Positions 7,495-16,760 of a stretch of 64,000 nucleotides of DNA are shown here, piece after piece (the first letter of the stretch is position 1; every line of letters starts with the position of its first letter). The position numbers and the translations under genes are program-made. This DNA is from Pseudomonas sp. GM79 (GTDB taxonomy: Bacteria; Pseudomonadota; Gammaproteobacteria; Pseudomonadales; Pseudomonadaceae): NCBI RefSeq assembly GCF_000282495.1, contig NZ_AKJE01000004.1:1-64000 (forward strand), in the 5' to 3' direction. The notes under the pieces are model-generated. The model made no database searches. It was not told the origin of the DNA and was given only the letters and a program-made list of their open reading frames with translations.

Positions 7495-9186
7495 TTAGTG
7501 CACCAGCATGCCGGTGAACCAGTAGGCCTGAGCCAACGTGATCAGGCCGACGATCGTTGCAAAGAATAGGCTGTGCTTGAGGGTAAAGCGGAACAGATCC
7601 GATTCCTTGCCCACCAACCCGGTCGCGGCACAGGCCACGGCGATCGATTGCGGCGAAATCATCTTGCCGGTCACGCCGCCGCTGGTATTCGCCGCCACCA
7701 GCAAGGTGTCGTTGACGCCGATCTGGTGCGCGGTGGTTGCTTGCAGTGAACTGAACAGTGCATTGGACGAAGTATCGGAACCGGTCAGGAACACGCCGAG
7801 CCAGCCGAGGAATGGCGAGAAGAACGGGAATGCCGCACCTGTGCCTGCCAGTACCAGAGCCATGGTCGATGACATGCCCGAATAGTTGGTGACGAAGGCG
7901 AAGGCCAGCACCATACCGATGGACAAAATCGGCCAGCGCAGTTCGTAGACGGTCTCTTTGAAAGTGGTAAGACCAATTTTGAGATTGATCTTCAGCACCA
8001 GCATCGAGATCAGCGCAGAGAAGAAAATCGCAGTGCCGGTCGCGGAAACCGGATCGAGTTTGAACACCGCCGGAATCGCCGTCGGGGCGGTCACGATCGG
8101 AGCGACCTTGATCACCATTTGATCCAGATGCGGGATCGCGAAGTTGAACACCCAGCTATACATCGAGCCACCCGCAGCGAACATCGCCTTGAACGGTTTC
8201 AGCGTCCAAATGGTGACCAGTACGGTGAGGATCAGGAACGGCGACCAGGCTTTGAAAATTTCCCCCAGGCTGTAAGGCGAAGCCACGGTGGTGCGCGGTT
8301 GGCCGAAACCACCGTGGCTGGCCACCACGGAAGCCGAGACGGCGCCGACGATGTGTTGGCCGGCGGCGCGTTTTGGTTGCCAGATTTTCAGGAACAGCGT
8401 CAGGGAAATCAGGCTGGCCAGTGCCGAGGTGATGTCTGGCAGTTCCGGCCCAATGAAGTTCGAGGTGAAGTACTGAGTGACCGCGAAACTCAAACCGGCC
8501 ACCAGTGCCGCCGGCCAGGTTTCCCGAACGCCGCGCAGGCCGTCCATCATGAACACCAGCCAGAACGGCACGAACAGCGACAGCAATGGCAGTTGGCGGC
8601 CGGTCATGGCGCCGATCTTGAACGCGTCGATGCCGGTGACTTGCCCGGCGACGATGATCGGAATCCCCAAGGCGCCAAAGGCGACCGGCGCGGTGTTGGC
8701 GATCAGGCACAGGCCCGCGGCGTACAGCGGGTTGAAGCCCAGTCCCACCAGCAGCGCGGCGGTAATCGCTACCGGTGCGCCGAAACCGGCGGCGCCTTCC
8801 AGGAAGGCGCCGAAGCAGAAGCCGATCAGCAGCACTTGCAGGCGTTGGTCGTCGGTGATCGACAGCACCGAGCTGCGGATCACTTCGAACTGGCCACTTT
8901 TGACCGTCAGTTTGTAGAGAAATACCGCCGCCACGATGATCCACGCAATCGGCCACAAGCCATAGGCGAAGCCATATCCGGCTGCCGCGAAGGCCATATC
9001 GACCGGCATCTGGAACGCGAAGATTGCCACGGCAATCGACAGCGCGAGGGTAATGCTGCCGGCCACGTGGCCTTTGAGGCGGAACACGGCCAAGGCCAGG
9101 AAGAAAAATACGATGGGGATGACGGCCGCGAGTGCGGACACGCCGAGACTGCCGAGCGGGCTGTAGAGCTGTTGCCAGGTTTGCAT
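7495..9186 (-). CDS. lldP: L-lactate permease
   Basis: A 563-residue inner-membrane protein of the LctP family (proton-coupled lactate/glycolate uptake), with about 12-14 hydrophobic segments along its length and the conserved [20 protein letters not shown] region. It is close to the length of E. coli LldP (551). The ATG at 9186 is preceded by TAGGGGCC, a modest ribosome-binding site. It heads the lactate gene group and is transcribed away from lldR. The perfect operator at 9239-9255, 52 bases upstream of the start, implies repression by LldR and induction by lactate. Confidence 0.95.
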   Translation of the reverse strand: MQTWQQLYSPLGSLGVSALAAVIPIVFFFLALAVFRLKGHVAGSITLALSIAVAIFAFQMPVDMAFAAAGYGFAYGLWPIAWIIVAAVFLYKLTVKSGQFEVIRSSVLSITDDQRLQVLLIGFCFGAFLEGAAGFGAPVAITAALLVGLGFNPLYAAGLCLIANTAPVAFGALGIPIIVAGQVTGIDAFKIGAMTGRQLPLLSLFVPFWLVFMMDGLRGVRETWPAALVAGLSFAVTQYFTSNFIGPELPDITSALASLISLTLFLKIWQPKRAAGQHIVGAVSASVVASHGGFGQPRTTVASPYSLGEIFKAWSPFLILTVLVTIWTLKPFKAMFAAGGSMYSWVFNFAIPHLDQMVIKVAPIVTAPTAIPAVFKLDPVSATGTAIFFSALISMLVLKINLKIGLTTFKETVYELRWPILSIGMVLAFAFVTNYSGMSSTMALVLAGTGAAFPFFSPFLGWLGVFLTGSDTSSNALFSSLQATTAHQIGVNDTLLVAANTSGGVTGKMISPQSIAVACAATGLVGKESDLFRFTLKHSLFFATIVGLITLAQAYWFTGMLVH

Positions 9187-9238
9187 ATGGGGTGGCCCCT
9201 AATTGTTGTTGGTCAGGCACTGGTCAGCGTTCTTGGTT

Positions 9239-9255
9239 AATTGGTAATACCAATT
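9239..9255. promoter_or_regulatory. Operator for LldR between lldP and lldR
   Basis: AATTGGTAATACCAATT is a 17-bp palindrome matching the operator pattern of the LldR/PdhR branch of FadR-type regulators (ATTGGT-N3-ACCAAT). It lies 52 bases before lldP and about 190 bases before lldR, so it probably controls lldP first. Confidence 0.85.
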
Positions 9256-9448
9256 TACAATCGCTGTTGGCTAGGGTAAAAGCCTTGTATGCGGTGTGTC
9301 AATTTGCCGCCCTAAAACTTTTGTCGAATGAGCGGTGCAGAACGCATCTGATCTGTTCGATCAAACGTCGTCTGGTAGGTGCTGGTACAGCGCCAATAGG
9401 CCAGAATAGAGAGCCCGGCGAGCCGCCGGGATCGTGGAGAATTGAGTG

Positions 9449-10216
9449 ATGGGGTTTGATCAGATTCGGCAGCGCCGTTTGTCTGACGATATTGTCGAGC
9501 AGCTTGAGGGGATGATCCTCGAGGGCACATTGAAGGCTGGCGAACGCTTGCCGGCTGAGCGCGCGTTGGCCGAGCAGTTCGGCGTCTCACGCCCTTCGTT
9601 GCGCGAAGCGATTCAGAAACTGACGGCCAAAGGGCTGCTGGTCAGTCGTCAGGGCGGCGGCAACTACGTGGTGGAATCCCTGGGCTCGACGTTCAGCGAT
9701 CCTCTGTTGCATCTGCTGGAAAGCAACCCTGAGGCCCAGCGCGATTTGCTGGAGTTTCGTCATACGCTGGAAGCCTCCTGTGCGTACTACGCGGCATTGC
9801 GCGCGACTGATGTGGATCGCGAGCGGCTGACGGCGGCATTCGACGAGTTGCAGGACTGCTATTCGCGTCATGACGAAGTGAGTCGGCTGGAAGAGGGTGC
9901 GGCGGACGCAAAATTTCACTTGGCAATCGCCGAAGCCAGCCATAACGCGGTGTTGCTGCACACCATTCGTGGACTGTTCGACCTTCTCAAGCGCAACGTG
10001 GTGACCAACATTGGCGGCATGTACAAACAGCGTTCAGAAACCCGCGACATGCTGATCGCGCAGCACAGAGAATTGTATCTGGCGATTATCGAAGGGCGGG
10101 CAGAGCAGGCGCGGGAGGTTTCCAGTCGGCACATTTTGTATGTGCAGGAAGTGCTGGAAGAGGTGCGTCAGGAAGTGCAGCGCGTGGCTCGGGCAGAGCG
10201 GCGCAAGGGGATGTAA
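9449..10216 (+). CDS. lldR: FadR-family lactate-responsive regulator LldR
   Basis: A 255-residue GntR/FadR-type regulator. Residues 1-75 are the winged helix-turn-helix (GERLPAERALAEQFGVSRPSLREAI, GLLVSRQGGGNYV). Residues 90-235 are the all-helical FCD ligand domain with the metal/ligand histidines and Asp typical of the family (for example HLAIAEASHN and a later QHRELY). A GTG one codon earlier gives a nearly identical product; I prefer the ATG because GGAGA lies 8 bases before it. It is divergent from lldP with a perfect FadR-type palindrome between. The expected role is repression of lldP-lutABC-dld relieved by lactate. Confidence 0.9.
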   Translation: MGFDQIRQRRLSDDIVEQLEGMILEGTLKAGERLPAERALAEQFGVSRPSLREAIQKLTAKGLLVSRQGGGNYVVESLGSTFSDPLLHLLESNPEAQRDLLEFRHTLEASCAYYAALRATDVDRERLTAAFDELQDCYSRHDEVSRLEEGAADAKFHLAIAEASHNAVLLHTIRGLFDLLKRNVVTNIGGMYKQRSETRDMLIAQHRELYLAIIEGRAEQAREVSSRHILYVQEVLEEVRQEVQRVARAERRKGM

Positions 10217-10248
10217 TCAGTTAGTTCTGTGGTGATTGGACGATTGCA

Positions 10249-10337
10249 TTCGCGAGCAAGCCCGCTCCCACAGGTTCCAGGTCTGCCACATAAATGTCGG
10301 CATCCACGGATAATGTGGGAGCGGGCTTGCTCGCGAA
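10249..10337. repeat. REPIN between lldR and smpB
   Basis: Two inverted copies of the REP core GTGGGAGCGGGCTTGCTCGC face each other (10249-10272 and 10314-10337) with about 40 bases between, forming a long hairpin. It sits in the convergent gap between lldR and smpB and may serve as their transcription end. Similar elements occur at 51207, 58952 and 60694. Confidence 0.9.
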
Positions 10338-10358
10338 AGCGATCTGAAGGCGAAAGAA

Positions 10359-10841
10359 CTAGTCTTCCTTGCCTTTGTTTCGCACCGCCCGCTGCAACTC
10401 ACGACCGGCGTCGCGCTCGCGTTCGGTATCACGCTTGTCGTATTCCTTCTTGCCCTTGCCCAGAGCGATCTCGCACTTGACCATGTGCTTGCTCCAGTAC
10501 CAGGACAGGCATACGCAGGCGTAACCTTTTTGCTGCACGGCAGCGGCCAGCTTTTCCAGCTCCCGCCGGTTGAGCAGCAATTTTCGGGTGCGGGTCGGAT
10601 CGGCGATGACGTGGGTGCTGGCAGTCATCAGCGGCGTAATGTGGCTGCCGAGCAGCCAGGCTTCGCCATCTTTGAGCAGCACGTAACTGTCAACCAGTTG
10701 TAGCTTGCTTGCCCGCAAACTTTTTACTTCCCAGCCGGCCAGGACCAGACCAGCCTCGAACTTATGCTCGATGAAGTAATCGTGTCGCGCCTTTTTGTTC
10801 TGCGCGATGGTCCCTGTTGGGTGTTTCTTCTGTTTAGCCAT
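10359..10841 (-). CDS. smpB: SsrA-binding protein SmpB
   Basis: A 160-residue RNA-binding protein that binds tmRNA and delivers it to stalled ribosomes. The family signature ([29 protein letters not shown]) opens the beta-barrel, followed by [21 protein letters not shown]. The basic C-terminal tail ([25 protein letters not shown]) enters the decoding centre. The start [10 protein letters not shown] matches the usual N-terminus; a longer in-frame extension is rejected. A TATAAT hexamer lies just 12 bases upstream of the ATG (10853-10858), so the transcript may have almost no leader. Its RNA partner, ssrA, is in the same window. Confidence 0.96.
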   Translation of the reverse strand: MAKQKKHPTGTIAQNKKARHDYFIEHKFEAGLVLAGWEVKSLRASKLQLVDSYVLLKDGEAWLLGSHITPLMTASTHVIADPTRTRKLLLNRRELEKLAAAVQQKGYACVCLSWYWSKHMVKCEIALGKGKKEYDKRDTERERDAGRELQRAVRNKGKED

Positions 10842-10852
10842 AGGGGCGGCAT

Positions 10853-10858
10853 TATAGG
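10853..10858 (-). promoter_or_regulatory. Candidate -10 box of smpB
   Basis: On the minus strand TATAAT is followed by GCCGCCCCT and then the smpB ATG. The corresponding -35 (TAGCCG at 17-bp spacing) is weak. The position predicts a start of transcription within a few bases of the ATG. Confidence 0.45.
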
Positions 10859-10959
10859 GAGTTGCAAGCGAGTCGGCTACGGTGACGCTACGTGCTTGAG
10901 CAGGTTGATTGAATCCCGGACAATGCGGCCTCTTTTTTGAACGCTTGGGCGTGATAACG

Positions 10960-12363
10960 ATGTCGACAGACAAGGTTTCTGTCCACGGCAGTTGGGCTAG
11001 CCGCTGGGTCTTCATACTCGCCGCGACCGGTTCGGCCGTGGGTTTGGGTAGTATCTGGAAATTCCCTTACATGGTCGGCGTCTACGGTGGCGGAGCCTTC
11101 GTGCTGATGTTCCTGGCCTGTATCGCGCTGATCGGTGTGCCCGTGATGCTGGCCGAAACCCTGATCGGCCGGCGCGCGCGGCAGAGCCCGGCCAATGCCT
11201 TGAAGGTCCTGGCGCTGGAAGCGGGGCATTCGGCGAAGTGGTCCTGGGGGGCATTCGCCGGGATGATCACGGCGCTGCTGATTCTGTCTTTCTATAGTGT
11301 GGTCGGCGGCTGGTCGCTGGATTACATCATCGACATGGGGCGTGGCGACTTCCAGGGCGCGACACCTGATCAGGTCGGCGCCTACTTCGGCAATGTGATC
11401 GCCGACCCATGGCGCCTGACACTTTGGCACACGATTTTCATGCTCCTCTCCGCTGTGGTGATCGCCAAAGGCGTGGTCGCGGGGCTGGAGCGCAGCCTGC
11501 GGATCATGATGCCGCTGCTGTTCGTGATGGTGATTGTCCTGCTGGGTTACAGCATGACCACCGGCCACTTCATGGAGGGCGTGCATTTCATGTTCGACTT
11601 CCACCCGGAAAAAGTGCTCGACGGCTTGCTGCCGGCCATGGGGCACGCGTTCTTCTCCCTGAGCGTGGGCGTCGGTTCGATCATGATCTACGGTGCTTAT
11701 ATGCCGAAGAGCTCGTCGATTTCCGGCACCATTGTCGGTGTGGCGCTGCTCGATACTTTCGTTTCCCTGGTGGCCGGTCTGGCATTGTTTCCGATTGTGT
11801 TCGCTGCCGGCCTGAACCCGAGCGAAGGCCCTGGCCTGATGTTTGTCAGCCTGCCATTTGCCTTTGGCAACGTAGCGTTCGGCCAATTGATGGGCGTAGT
11901 GTTCTTCGTGCTGGTAGCGATTGCGGCCTGGAGTTCGGCGATTTCCCTGCTCGAGCCAATGGTGGCTTACCTGGTTGAGCGCACGAAGATCAGTCGTGCC
12001 TGGGTTACCTTCTGGTTGGCATTCATCTGCTGGTTCGTCGGTCTGGGCACGGTGTTTTCCTTCAATATCTGGAAGCAAGCCAAGTTTTTCGTGAACGAAG
12101 GCGGGATGTTCCACCTCTATCAATGGGGAGCAGCCGGTGGTCTGGACTTCTTTGGTGTGATCGATTTCTTCACCTCGCGGATCATGTTGCCACTCGGTGG
12201 TTTGTGTTTCGTGGTGTTTGCGGGCTGGGTGATGGGGCGTGAAGCGGTGCGCGACGAATTGTCGATCCGCCGTCCGGTGCTGTTCGCCCTGTCCCTGTTC
12301 TTGATGCGCTATGTGGCGCCCATCGGCATTCTTGTAGTGTTTGCCGCTCAGCTGTGGAAGTAA
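10960..12363 (+). CDS. Sodium-dependent transporter of the NSS family
   Basis: A 467-residue inner-membrane protein of the neurotransmitter:sodium symporter family. The first segment carries the Na+/substrate site signature ([30 protein letters not shown]), and about 11-12 hydrophobic helices follow. The substrate is probably an amino acid or related compound but cannot be read from sequence. I set the start at [15 protein letters not shown] (10960), which matches the usual short NSS N-terminus; there is no good ribosome-binding site, and a GTG nine bases earlier is a possible alternative. It is divergent from smpB and followed after 7 bases by ratA. Confidence 0.88.
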   Translation: MSTDKVSVHGSWASRWVFILAATGSAVGLGSIWKFPYMVGVYGGGAFVLMFLACIALIGVPVMLAETLIGRRARQSPANALKVLALEAGHSAKWSWGAFAGMITALLILSFYSVVGGWSLDYIIDMGRGDFQGATPDQVGAYFGNVIADPWRLTLWHTIFMLLSAVVIAKGVVAGLERSLRIMMPLLFVMVIVLLGYSMTTGHFMEGVHFMFDFHPEKVLDGLLPAMGHAFFSLSVGVGSIMIYGAYMPKSSSISGTIVGVALLDTFVSLVAGLALFPIVFAAGLNPSEGPGLMFVSLPFAFGNVAFGQLMGVVFFVLVAIAAWSSAISLLEPMVAYLVERTKISRAWVTFWLAFICWFVGLGTVFSFNIWKQAKFFVNEGGMFHLYQWGAAGGLDFFGVIDFFTSRIMLPLGGLCFVVFAGWVMGREAVRDELSIRRPVLFALSLFLMRYVAPIGILVVFAAQLWK

Positions 12364-12370
12364 CGCTGAC

Positions 12371-12805
12371 ATGACGACACACATTCAACGTTCGGCCCTG
12401 CTGCCATATCCGGCACAAGCGCTGTATGACCTGGTCAACGACGTGGCCCGCTATCCGGAATTCCTGCCGTGGTGCTCGTCGGCGGAAGTCCTGGAAAGCA
12501 CTCCTGAGCTTATGCGTGCCAGCGTCGGCGTGGCCAAGGGTGGCCTGAGTCAGCATTTCGTGACGCGTAATACCCTGGTGCCCGGGCATTCGATCGAGAT
12601 GAACCTCGAAGAAGGCCCGTTCAGCCAGTTGCATGGCATCTGGGTGTTCAAGCCGTTGGGCGAGAAGGCCTGCAAGATCAGTCTGGACTTGTCATTCGAC
12701 TATTCGGGGCCGCTGGTGCGTGCGACGTTGGGGCCTTTGTTCAATCAGGCGGCGAATACGCTGATGGATGCGTTTTGCCAGCGTGCGAAACAGATGCATG
12801 GTTGA
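12371..12805 (+). CDS. ratA: Ribosome-association START/polyketide-cyclase-like protein RatA
   Basis: A 144-residue single-domain protein of the START/SRPBCC fold (COQ10-like). The conserved stretch ALYDLVNDVARYPEFLPWCSSAEV near the N-terminus is diagnostic. E. coli RatA was described as binding 50S subunits and blocking 70S formation; the homology to Coq10 also points to ubiquinone handling, so the physiological role is uncertain. It overlaps the next gene (rnfH) by 8 bases, the usual ratA-rnfH arrangement next to smpB and bamE. The start at 12371 gives the conventional N-terminus MTTHIQRSALLPY. Confidence 0.9.
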   Translation: MTTHIQRSALLPYPAQALYDLVNDVARYPEFLPWCSSAEVLESTPELMRASVGVAKGGLSQHFVTRNTLVPGHSIEMNLEEGPFSQLHGIWVFKPLGEKACKISLDLSFDYSGPLVRATLGPLFNQAANTLMDAFCQRAKQMHG

Positions 12806-13112
12806 GGCAATGATCAGGGTCGAAGTGGTGTATGCCGCTGTTGATCGTCAGGTATTGCTGACCGTAACGGTGCCGGTGGGTGCAACGGTGCGAGATGCGT
12901 TGCTCAAATCCGGCCTGAACAGCGAATTCCCTGAGCTGGATCTGGCCAGTTGTCCGGTTGGGATCTTTGGCAAAGTGATCGCTGAGCCGGCCAATCGTCC
13001 GGTTCAGGCGGGGGATCGCCTCGAGATTTACCGACCGTTGCTCGCCGATCCAAAAGAGGTTCGCCGGTTGCGCGCCGCCAAGGCGGCCGAGGCCAAAGCC
13101 CGGAATCAGTGA
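12798..13112 (+). CDS. rnfH: RnfH family ubiquitin-like protein
   Basis: A 104-residue small protein of the RnfH (UPF0125) family with a beta-grasp, ubiquitin-like fold (IRVEVVYA at the start, GIFGKVIAEPANRPVQAGDRLEIYRPLLADPKEVRR near the end). Its function is not established; it sits beside ratA by convention and was once listed as RatB. I use the ATG at 12798 (MVEAMIRVEVV). The ATG at 12810 would have its GAGG only two bases away, which is too close. The C-terminal tail is charged and Ala-rich. Confidence 0.88.
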   Translation: MVEAMIRVEVVYAAVDRQVLLTVTVPVGATVRDALLKSGLNSEFPELDLASCPVGIFGKVIAEPANRPVQAGDRLEIYRPLLADPKEVRRLRAAKAAEAKARNQ

Positions 13113-13133
13113 TCCGGTTAAATACCAGACGAT

Positions 13134-13163
13134 AAAAAACCCGGACATGCCGGGTTCTTTATT
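13134..13163. terminator. Bidirectional terminator between rnfH and bamE
   Basis: AACCCGG / CCGGGTT forms a 7-bp stem, flanked by an A tract on the left and CTTTATT on the right. It can end both the plus-strand ratA-rnfH message and the minus-strand bamE message. Confidence 0.8.
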
Positions 13164-13173
13164 GCGTCGCAAA

Positions 13174-13701
13174 TTATTGCGGCGAGGTTTCCAGCGGTTC
13201 TGGCGTCGGGACTGGAACGGTTTCCACGTTGTCCACATCCTTCTGGATCTGGTCCAGCAACGAACCTGGTTTGACCGGTTTTTCTGGCTTCGGCTTCTCG
13301 GCGTTTTCTGCAGGCGCGGTCACGGTAGTGCCACTGTCCTTGCCGAGAATGGCTTCGTCGCGGCTCACGCCCGGCATGAAATCGCCAGAGAGGCTGACAA
13401 GTTGATCATTTGGGTTGAAGATAACGCTAATGCGTTCCTGTTGGCGTTCACCGCCACCCGGTTGCAGGCTGTAGAGATAATCCCAGCGATCGGCATGGAA
13501 CGTGTCGGTCAGCAGAGGGTTACCCATGATAAACCGTACTTGCCGGCGGGTCATTCCCGGGCGTAACTGGTCTATCATGTCCTGCGTGACGACATTGCCC
13601 TGCTGGATGTCGATTTTGTAAACCCCGGGGAATGAACAACCGGCGAGTGCGAGCAGTCCCACAAAGGTGAAACTGGTTAGCAAGAGCTTGGTGTTTTGCA
13701 T
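13174..13701 (-). CDS. bamE: Outer-membrane assembly lipoprotein BamE (OmlA/SmpA)
   Basis: A 175-residue lipoprotein of the BAM complex, which folds beta-barrel proteins into the outer membrane. The lipobox LALAGC (Cys22) follows a hydrophobic signal. The SmpA/OmlA domain spans about residues 25-115 ([48 protein letters not shown]). The C-terminal 60 residues are a Pro/Lys/Glu-rich tail, longer than in E. coli BamE (113 aa) and common in pseudomonads. It is divergent from fur, as in other Pseudomonas, where the gene was described as omlA. Confidence 0.94.
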   Translation of the reverse strand: MQNTKLLLTSFTFVGLLALAGCSFPGVYKIDIQQGNVVTQDMIDQLRPGMTRRQVRFIMGNPLLTDTFHADRWDYLYSLQPGGGERQQERISVIFNPNDQLVSLSGDFMPGVSRDEAILGKDSGTTVTAPAENAEKPKPEKPVKPGSLLDQIQKDVDNVETVPVPTPEPLETSPQ

Positions 13702-13798
13702 CGGTGGGCGACTTCCACTATCTTGGCTGGGACAACGTAAACGCCGATCATACCCGCATTAAGAGAAGCTGCGAAGCAGCATCGCGAGAAAGCTGACC

Positions 13799-14203
13799 AT
13801 GGTTGAAAATAGCGAACTACGCAAAGCCGGCCTCAAAGTGACCCTTCCACGGGTCAAAATTCTGCAAATGCTCGATTCCGCCGAGCAACGCCACATGAGT
13901 GCCGAGGATGTCTACAAGGCGCTGATGGAGGCTGGTGAGGACGTCGGTCTGGCCACGGTTTACCGTGTTCTGACCCAGTTCGAGGCAGCTGGCCTTGTGG
14001 TGCGGCACAACTTCGACGGAGGCCATGCGGTCTTCGAGCTGGACGACGGCAAGCATCACGACCATATGGTCAACGTCGAGACCAGTGAAGTGATCGAATT
14101 CTTCGACGAAGAAATCGAGCGGCTGCAGAAAGCAATCGTCGACAAGTATGGCTTCGAGATGGTTGATCACAATCTTGTGCTGTACGTACGCAAGAAAAAG
14201 TAA
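13799..14203 (+). CDS. fur: Ferric uptake regulator Fur
   Basis: A 134-residue iron-responsive repressor. The N-terminal winged helix carries LKVTLPRVKILQML and GLATVYRVLTQFEAAGLV. The C-terminal dimerisation domain keeps the metal-binding histidines (NFDGGHAVFEL, KHHDHMV). The CxxC structural-zinc motif of E. coli Fur is absent: the equivalent positions read NVET, and the protein contains no cysteine at all. The ATG at 13799 lies 97 bases from the divergent bamE start. Fur probably controls the siderophore-linked genes at the right end of this window, although no strong Fur box was found inside it. Confidence 0.97.
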   Translation: MVENSELRKAGLKVTLPRVKILQMLDSAEQRHMSAEDVYKALMEAGEDVGLATVYRVLTQFEAAGLVVRHNFDGGHAVFELDDGKHHDHMVNVETSEVIEFFDEEIERLQKAIVDKYGFEMVDHNLVLYVRKKK

Positions 14204-14211
14204 GCATGTCG

Positions 14212-14262
14212 CGCGAACTTCAGGTTCGCGAAACGAACGAAGGCGACCCCAGGGTCGCCTTC
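14212..14262. terminator. Twin hairpins between fur and recN
   Basis: Two stems lie in tandem: CGCGAAC/GTTCGCG (14212-14230) and the stronger GAAGGCGACCC/GGGTCGCCTTC (14239-14262). They separate the convergent fur and recN genes and probably terminate both. Confidence 0.7.
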
Positions 14263-14278
14263 GTGCTTTCTGCAGTTC

Positions 14279-15952
14279 TTAAATTTTCGCGGTAACGACC
14301 ATCTTTTTCGCGTGAGCCAGTGATTCCTTGGTGAGGTCGATGCCGCCCAGCATCCGTGCCACTTCTTCAACGCGATCGGTCTTGCTCAGTTTTGAGACGG
14401 CCGTATGTGTGGCGTCTTCACCGCGGACCTTGTGTACAAACAGATGTTGATGCCCCTGCGCCGCCACTTGCGGCAAGTGAGTCACGGTCAGAACCTGCCC
14501 ACGCTCCCCGAGCCGTCGCAGCAACTGACCGACAATTTCGGCAGTCGGGCCGCCAATACCTACGTCCACTTCATCGAACACCAGGGTCGGTACGCGGGAG
14601 GTCTGTGCAGTGATCACCTGAATCGCCAGGCTGATACGCGACAGTTCGCCCCCCGACGCCACTTTTGCCAGGGCTTTCAATGGTTGTCCCGGGTTGGCGC
14701 TTACCAGCAGTTCTACTTGTTCGAGTCCATTGGGCAGCAGTTCGTCGCTGCTATTGGGGCGCAGCTCGATGGTGAAGCGGCCGCCGGGCATGCCCAGGCG
14801 CTGGATTTCCTGTTCTACGGCACTGGCCAGGCTGCTTGAGGCTTGATGCCGCAGGTCGCTCAGCTCCCGCGCCTTCTCCTGATAATGACGGGCGTAGGAG
14901 GCCAGCTCATCGCTCAGTCGTTCGATGGATTCGTCGTTGGCATTCAGGGTTTCGATTTCATCGAGTAGCTTCTGCTGCATCTCGGCGACCTCGGTCGGCT
15001 GGATACGGTGTTTGCGCGCCAGGGTGTAGATGGCATCGAGGCGCTCTTCCAGGTATTGAAGGCGGGCCGGATCGGCGTCGAAATTGTCGAGGAAACGGTT
15101 TAGCTCGCCTACGGCTTCTTCAACCTGAATCTGCGCGCTGGTCAGCAGGCTGCTGGCTTCGCCCAAGGCACCGATCGAATTGTTCACGCTCGATAGGCGA
15201 TTAAGGCTGGCGGTGAGCGCGTTCAGTACGTTGCCGGAATCACTTTCGCTGCATTGTTCGACCACTTGCCGGCAAATGCCCAGCAGGGTTTCGGCGTTGG
15301 TCAGGTTCTTGTGTTCCTGTTCCAGCTGCTCCAGCTCGGTTTCGCCGAGGCCGAGGTTTTCCAGTTCTTCGAGTTGATAGCTGAGCAACTGATGACGAGC
15401 ACGCTGTTCGTCGCCGGAGTTGGAAAGGCGTTCCAGTTCCTGGCGGGTCTGGCGCCAGCGTTGGGCGGCCAGTTGCACCTGGCGGGCGAGGTCCGTGGCG
15501 CCGGCATATTCGTCGAGCAGGCGGCGATGGGTATCGGTTTTGAGCAGGGATTGGTGTTCGTGCTGGCTGTGGATATCGATCAGCAACTCGCCCAGGGCCT
15601 TCAGGTCACCGAGGGGGCAGGGAGTGCCGTTGATGTAGCCGCGGGATCGCCCTTCAGCGGTGATCACTCGACGCAGAATGCACGGGCCGTCGTTCTCGAG
15701 GTCGCGCTCGGCCAGCCAGGCGCTGGCTTCCGGGATGTCGATCAGGTCGAAGGTGGCCAGGATATCGGCCTTGTCGGCGCCCGGGCGGACCACGCCGCTG
15801 TCGGCGCGATCGCCCAGGGTCAGGCCCAGGGCATCGAGCATGATCGACTTGCCGGCGCCGGTTTCCCCTGTGATCACGCTCATCCCGCGATCGAGTTCGA
15901 GATCGAGATGTTCAACGATGGCGTAGTTATGTACGGACAGGTGCACCAGCAT
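14279..15952 (-). CDS. recN: DNA repair ATPase RecN
   Basis: A 557-residue SMC-like protein acting in double-strand-break repair. Walker A is GETGAGKS (residues 29-36), the central region is a long coiled coil (about 150-380), and the C-terminal lobe holds the ABC signature ASGGELSRISLAIQV and the Walker B segment LVFDEVDVGIGG. The length is normal (E. coli 553). A LexA-type box overlaps the candidate -10 upstream, so the gene is probably SOS-induced. GGGAGCGG precedes the ATG. Confidence 0.96.
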   Translation of the reverse strand: MLVHLSVHNYAIVEHLDLELDRGMSVITGETGAGKSIMLDALGLTLGDRADSGVVRPGADKADILATFDLIDIPEASAWLAERDLENDGPCILRRVITAEGRSRGYINGTPCPLGDLKALGELLIDIHSQHEHQSLLKTDTHRRLLDEYAGATDLARQVQLAAQRWRQTRQELERLSNSGDEQRARHQLLSYQLEELENLGLGETELEQLEQEHKNLTNAETLLGICRQVVEQCSESDSGNVLNALTASLNRLSSVNNSIGALGEASSLLTSAQIQVEEAVGELNRFLDNFDADPARLQYLEERLDAIYTLARKHRIQPTEVAEMQQKLLDEIETLNANDESIERLSDELASYARHYQEKARELSDLRHQASSSLASAVEQEIQRLGMPGGRFTIELRPNSSDELLPNGLEQVELLVSANPGQPLKALAKVASGGELSRISLAIQVITAQTSRVPTLVFDEVDVGIGGPTAEIVGQLLRRLGERGQVLTVTHLPQVAAQGHQHLFVHKVRGEDATHTAVSKLSKTDRVEEVARMLGGIDLTKESLAHAKKMVVTAKI

Positions 15953-15976
15953 AAAGGCCGCTCCCAGGCTTTAGGT

Positions 15977-15992
15977 CTGGTTATTTATACAG
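15977..15992. promoter_or_regulatory. LexA (SOS) box of recN
   Basis: CTG-N10-CAG (CTGGTTATTTATACAG) lies 25 bases upstream of the recN start. On the minus strand it contains TATAAA, which with TTGTCA at 16008-16013 (18-bp spacing) forms a sigma-70 promoter. LexA binding would cover the -10. Confidence 0.85.
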
Positions 15993-16112
15993 TGTTTTGT
16001 TTCAGGCTGACAATGCCCTCTCTTAGGTCGATTTGCTTGAATTGCGAAAATCCTTAGCGCAATGAGGAATGACAATGCAGCTGTTTTTTGTAGGGTTAAT
16101 CATCAAATAGCC

Positions 16113-16140
16113 CTTGAAGCTGAATTTTGCGGCCCCATAT
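16113..16140 (+). promoter_or_regulatory. Sigma-32 heat-shock promoter of grpE
   Basis: CTTGAA, 14 bases, then CCCCATAT gives an essentially perfect RpoH promoter about 50 bases before the grpE start. Confidence 0.92.
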
Positions 16141-16193
16141 ACCGGGGCAGAAGCGCGAGTTGAGCTCGCGGACGATATTGGAAGGAGAAATCT

Positions 16194-16760
16194 ATGGCTG
16201 ACGAACAGACAGTGGATACGCAAAATCTAGACGCCAACCAGGGCCCCGAGGCTTCGGGTGAAGACCTGGCGGCTCGTGTACAAGTGCTCGAAGAGCAATT
16301 GGCTGGTGCGCAGGATCAGGCTTTGCGTGTAGCCGCCGATCTGCAGAACGTCCGCCGCCGTGCCGAGCAGGACGTTGAAAAGGCTCACAAATTTGCCTTG
16401 GAAAAGTTCGCTGGCGACCTGCTGCCGATCATTGACAGCCTGGAACGCGGCCTGGAGCTGTCCAACCCTGACGACGAAAACATTCGTCCGATGCGCGAAG
16501 GGATCGAGCTGACCCTGAAAATGTTCCAGGACACCCTGAAGCGCTATCACCTGGAAGCGATCGATCCTGAAGGCGAACCCTTCAATGCCTCGCATCACCA
16601 GGCAATGGCCATGCAGGAAAGCGCCGACGTCGAGCCAAACAGCGTGCTCAAGGTATTTCAGAAGGGCTACCAGCTTCATGGTCGCCTGCTGCGCCCGGCC
16701 ATGGTCGTGGTCAGCAAGGCACCTGCACCGGTTTCGCCTTCGATTGACGAGCAGGCTTGA
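16194..16760 (+). CDS. grpE: Nucleotide exchange factor GrpE
   Basis: A 188-residue cochaperone that releases ADP from DnaK. The N-terminal third is acidic and disordered, then a long coiled coil ([40 protein letters not shown] region, about residues 25-80), and the C-terminal beta domain ends with the signature [30 protein letters not shown]. Strong AAGGAG ribosome-binding site. A sigma-32 promoter lies upstream and dnaK and dnaJ follow. Confidence 0.97.
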   Translation: MADEQTVDTQNLDANQGPEASGEDLAARVQVLEEQLAGAQDQALRVAADLQNVRRRAEQDVEKAHKFALEKFAGDLLPIIDSLERGLELSNPDDENIRPMREGIELTLKMFQDTLKRYHLEAIDPEGEPFNASHHQAMAMQESADVEPNSVLKVFQKGYQLHGRLLRPAMVVVSKAPAPVSPSIDEQA

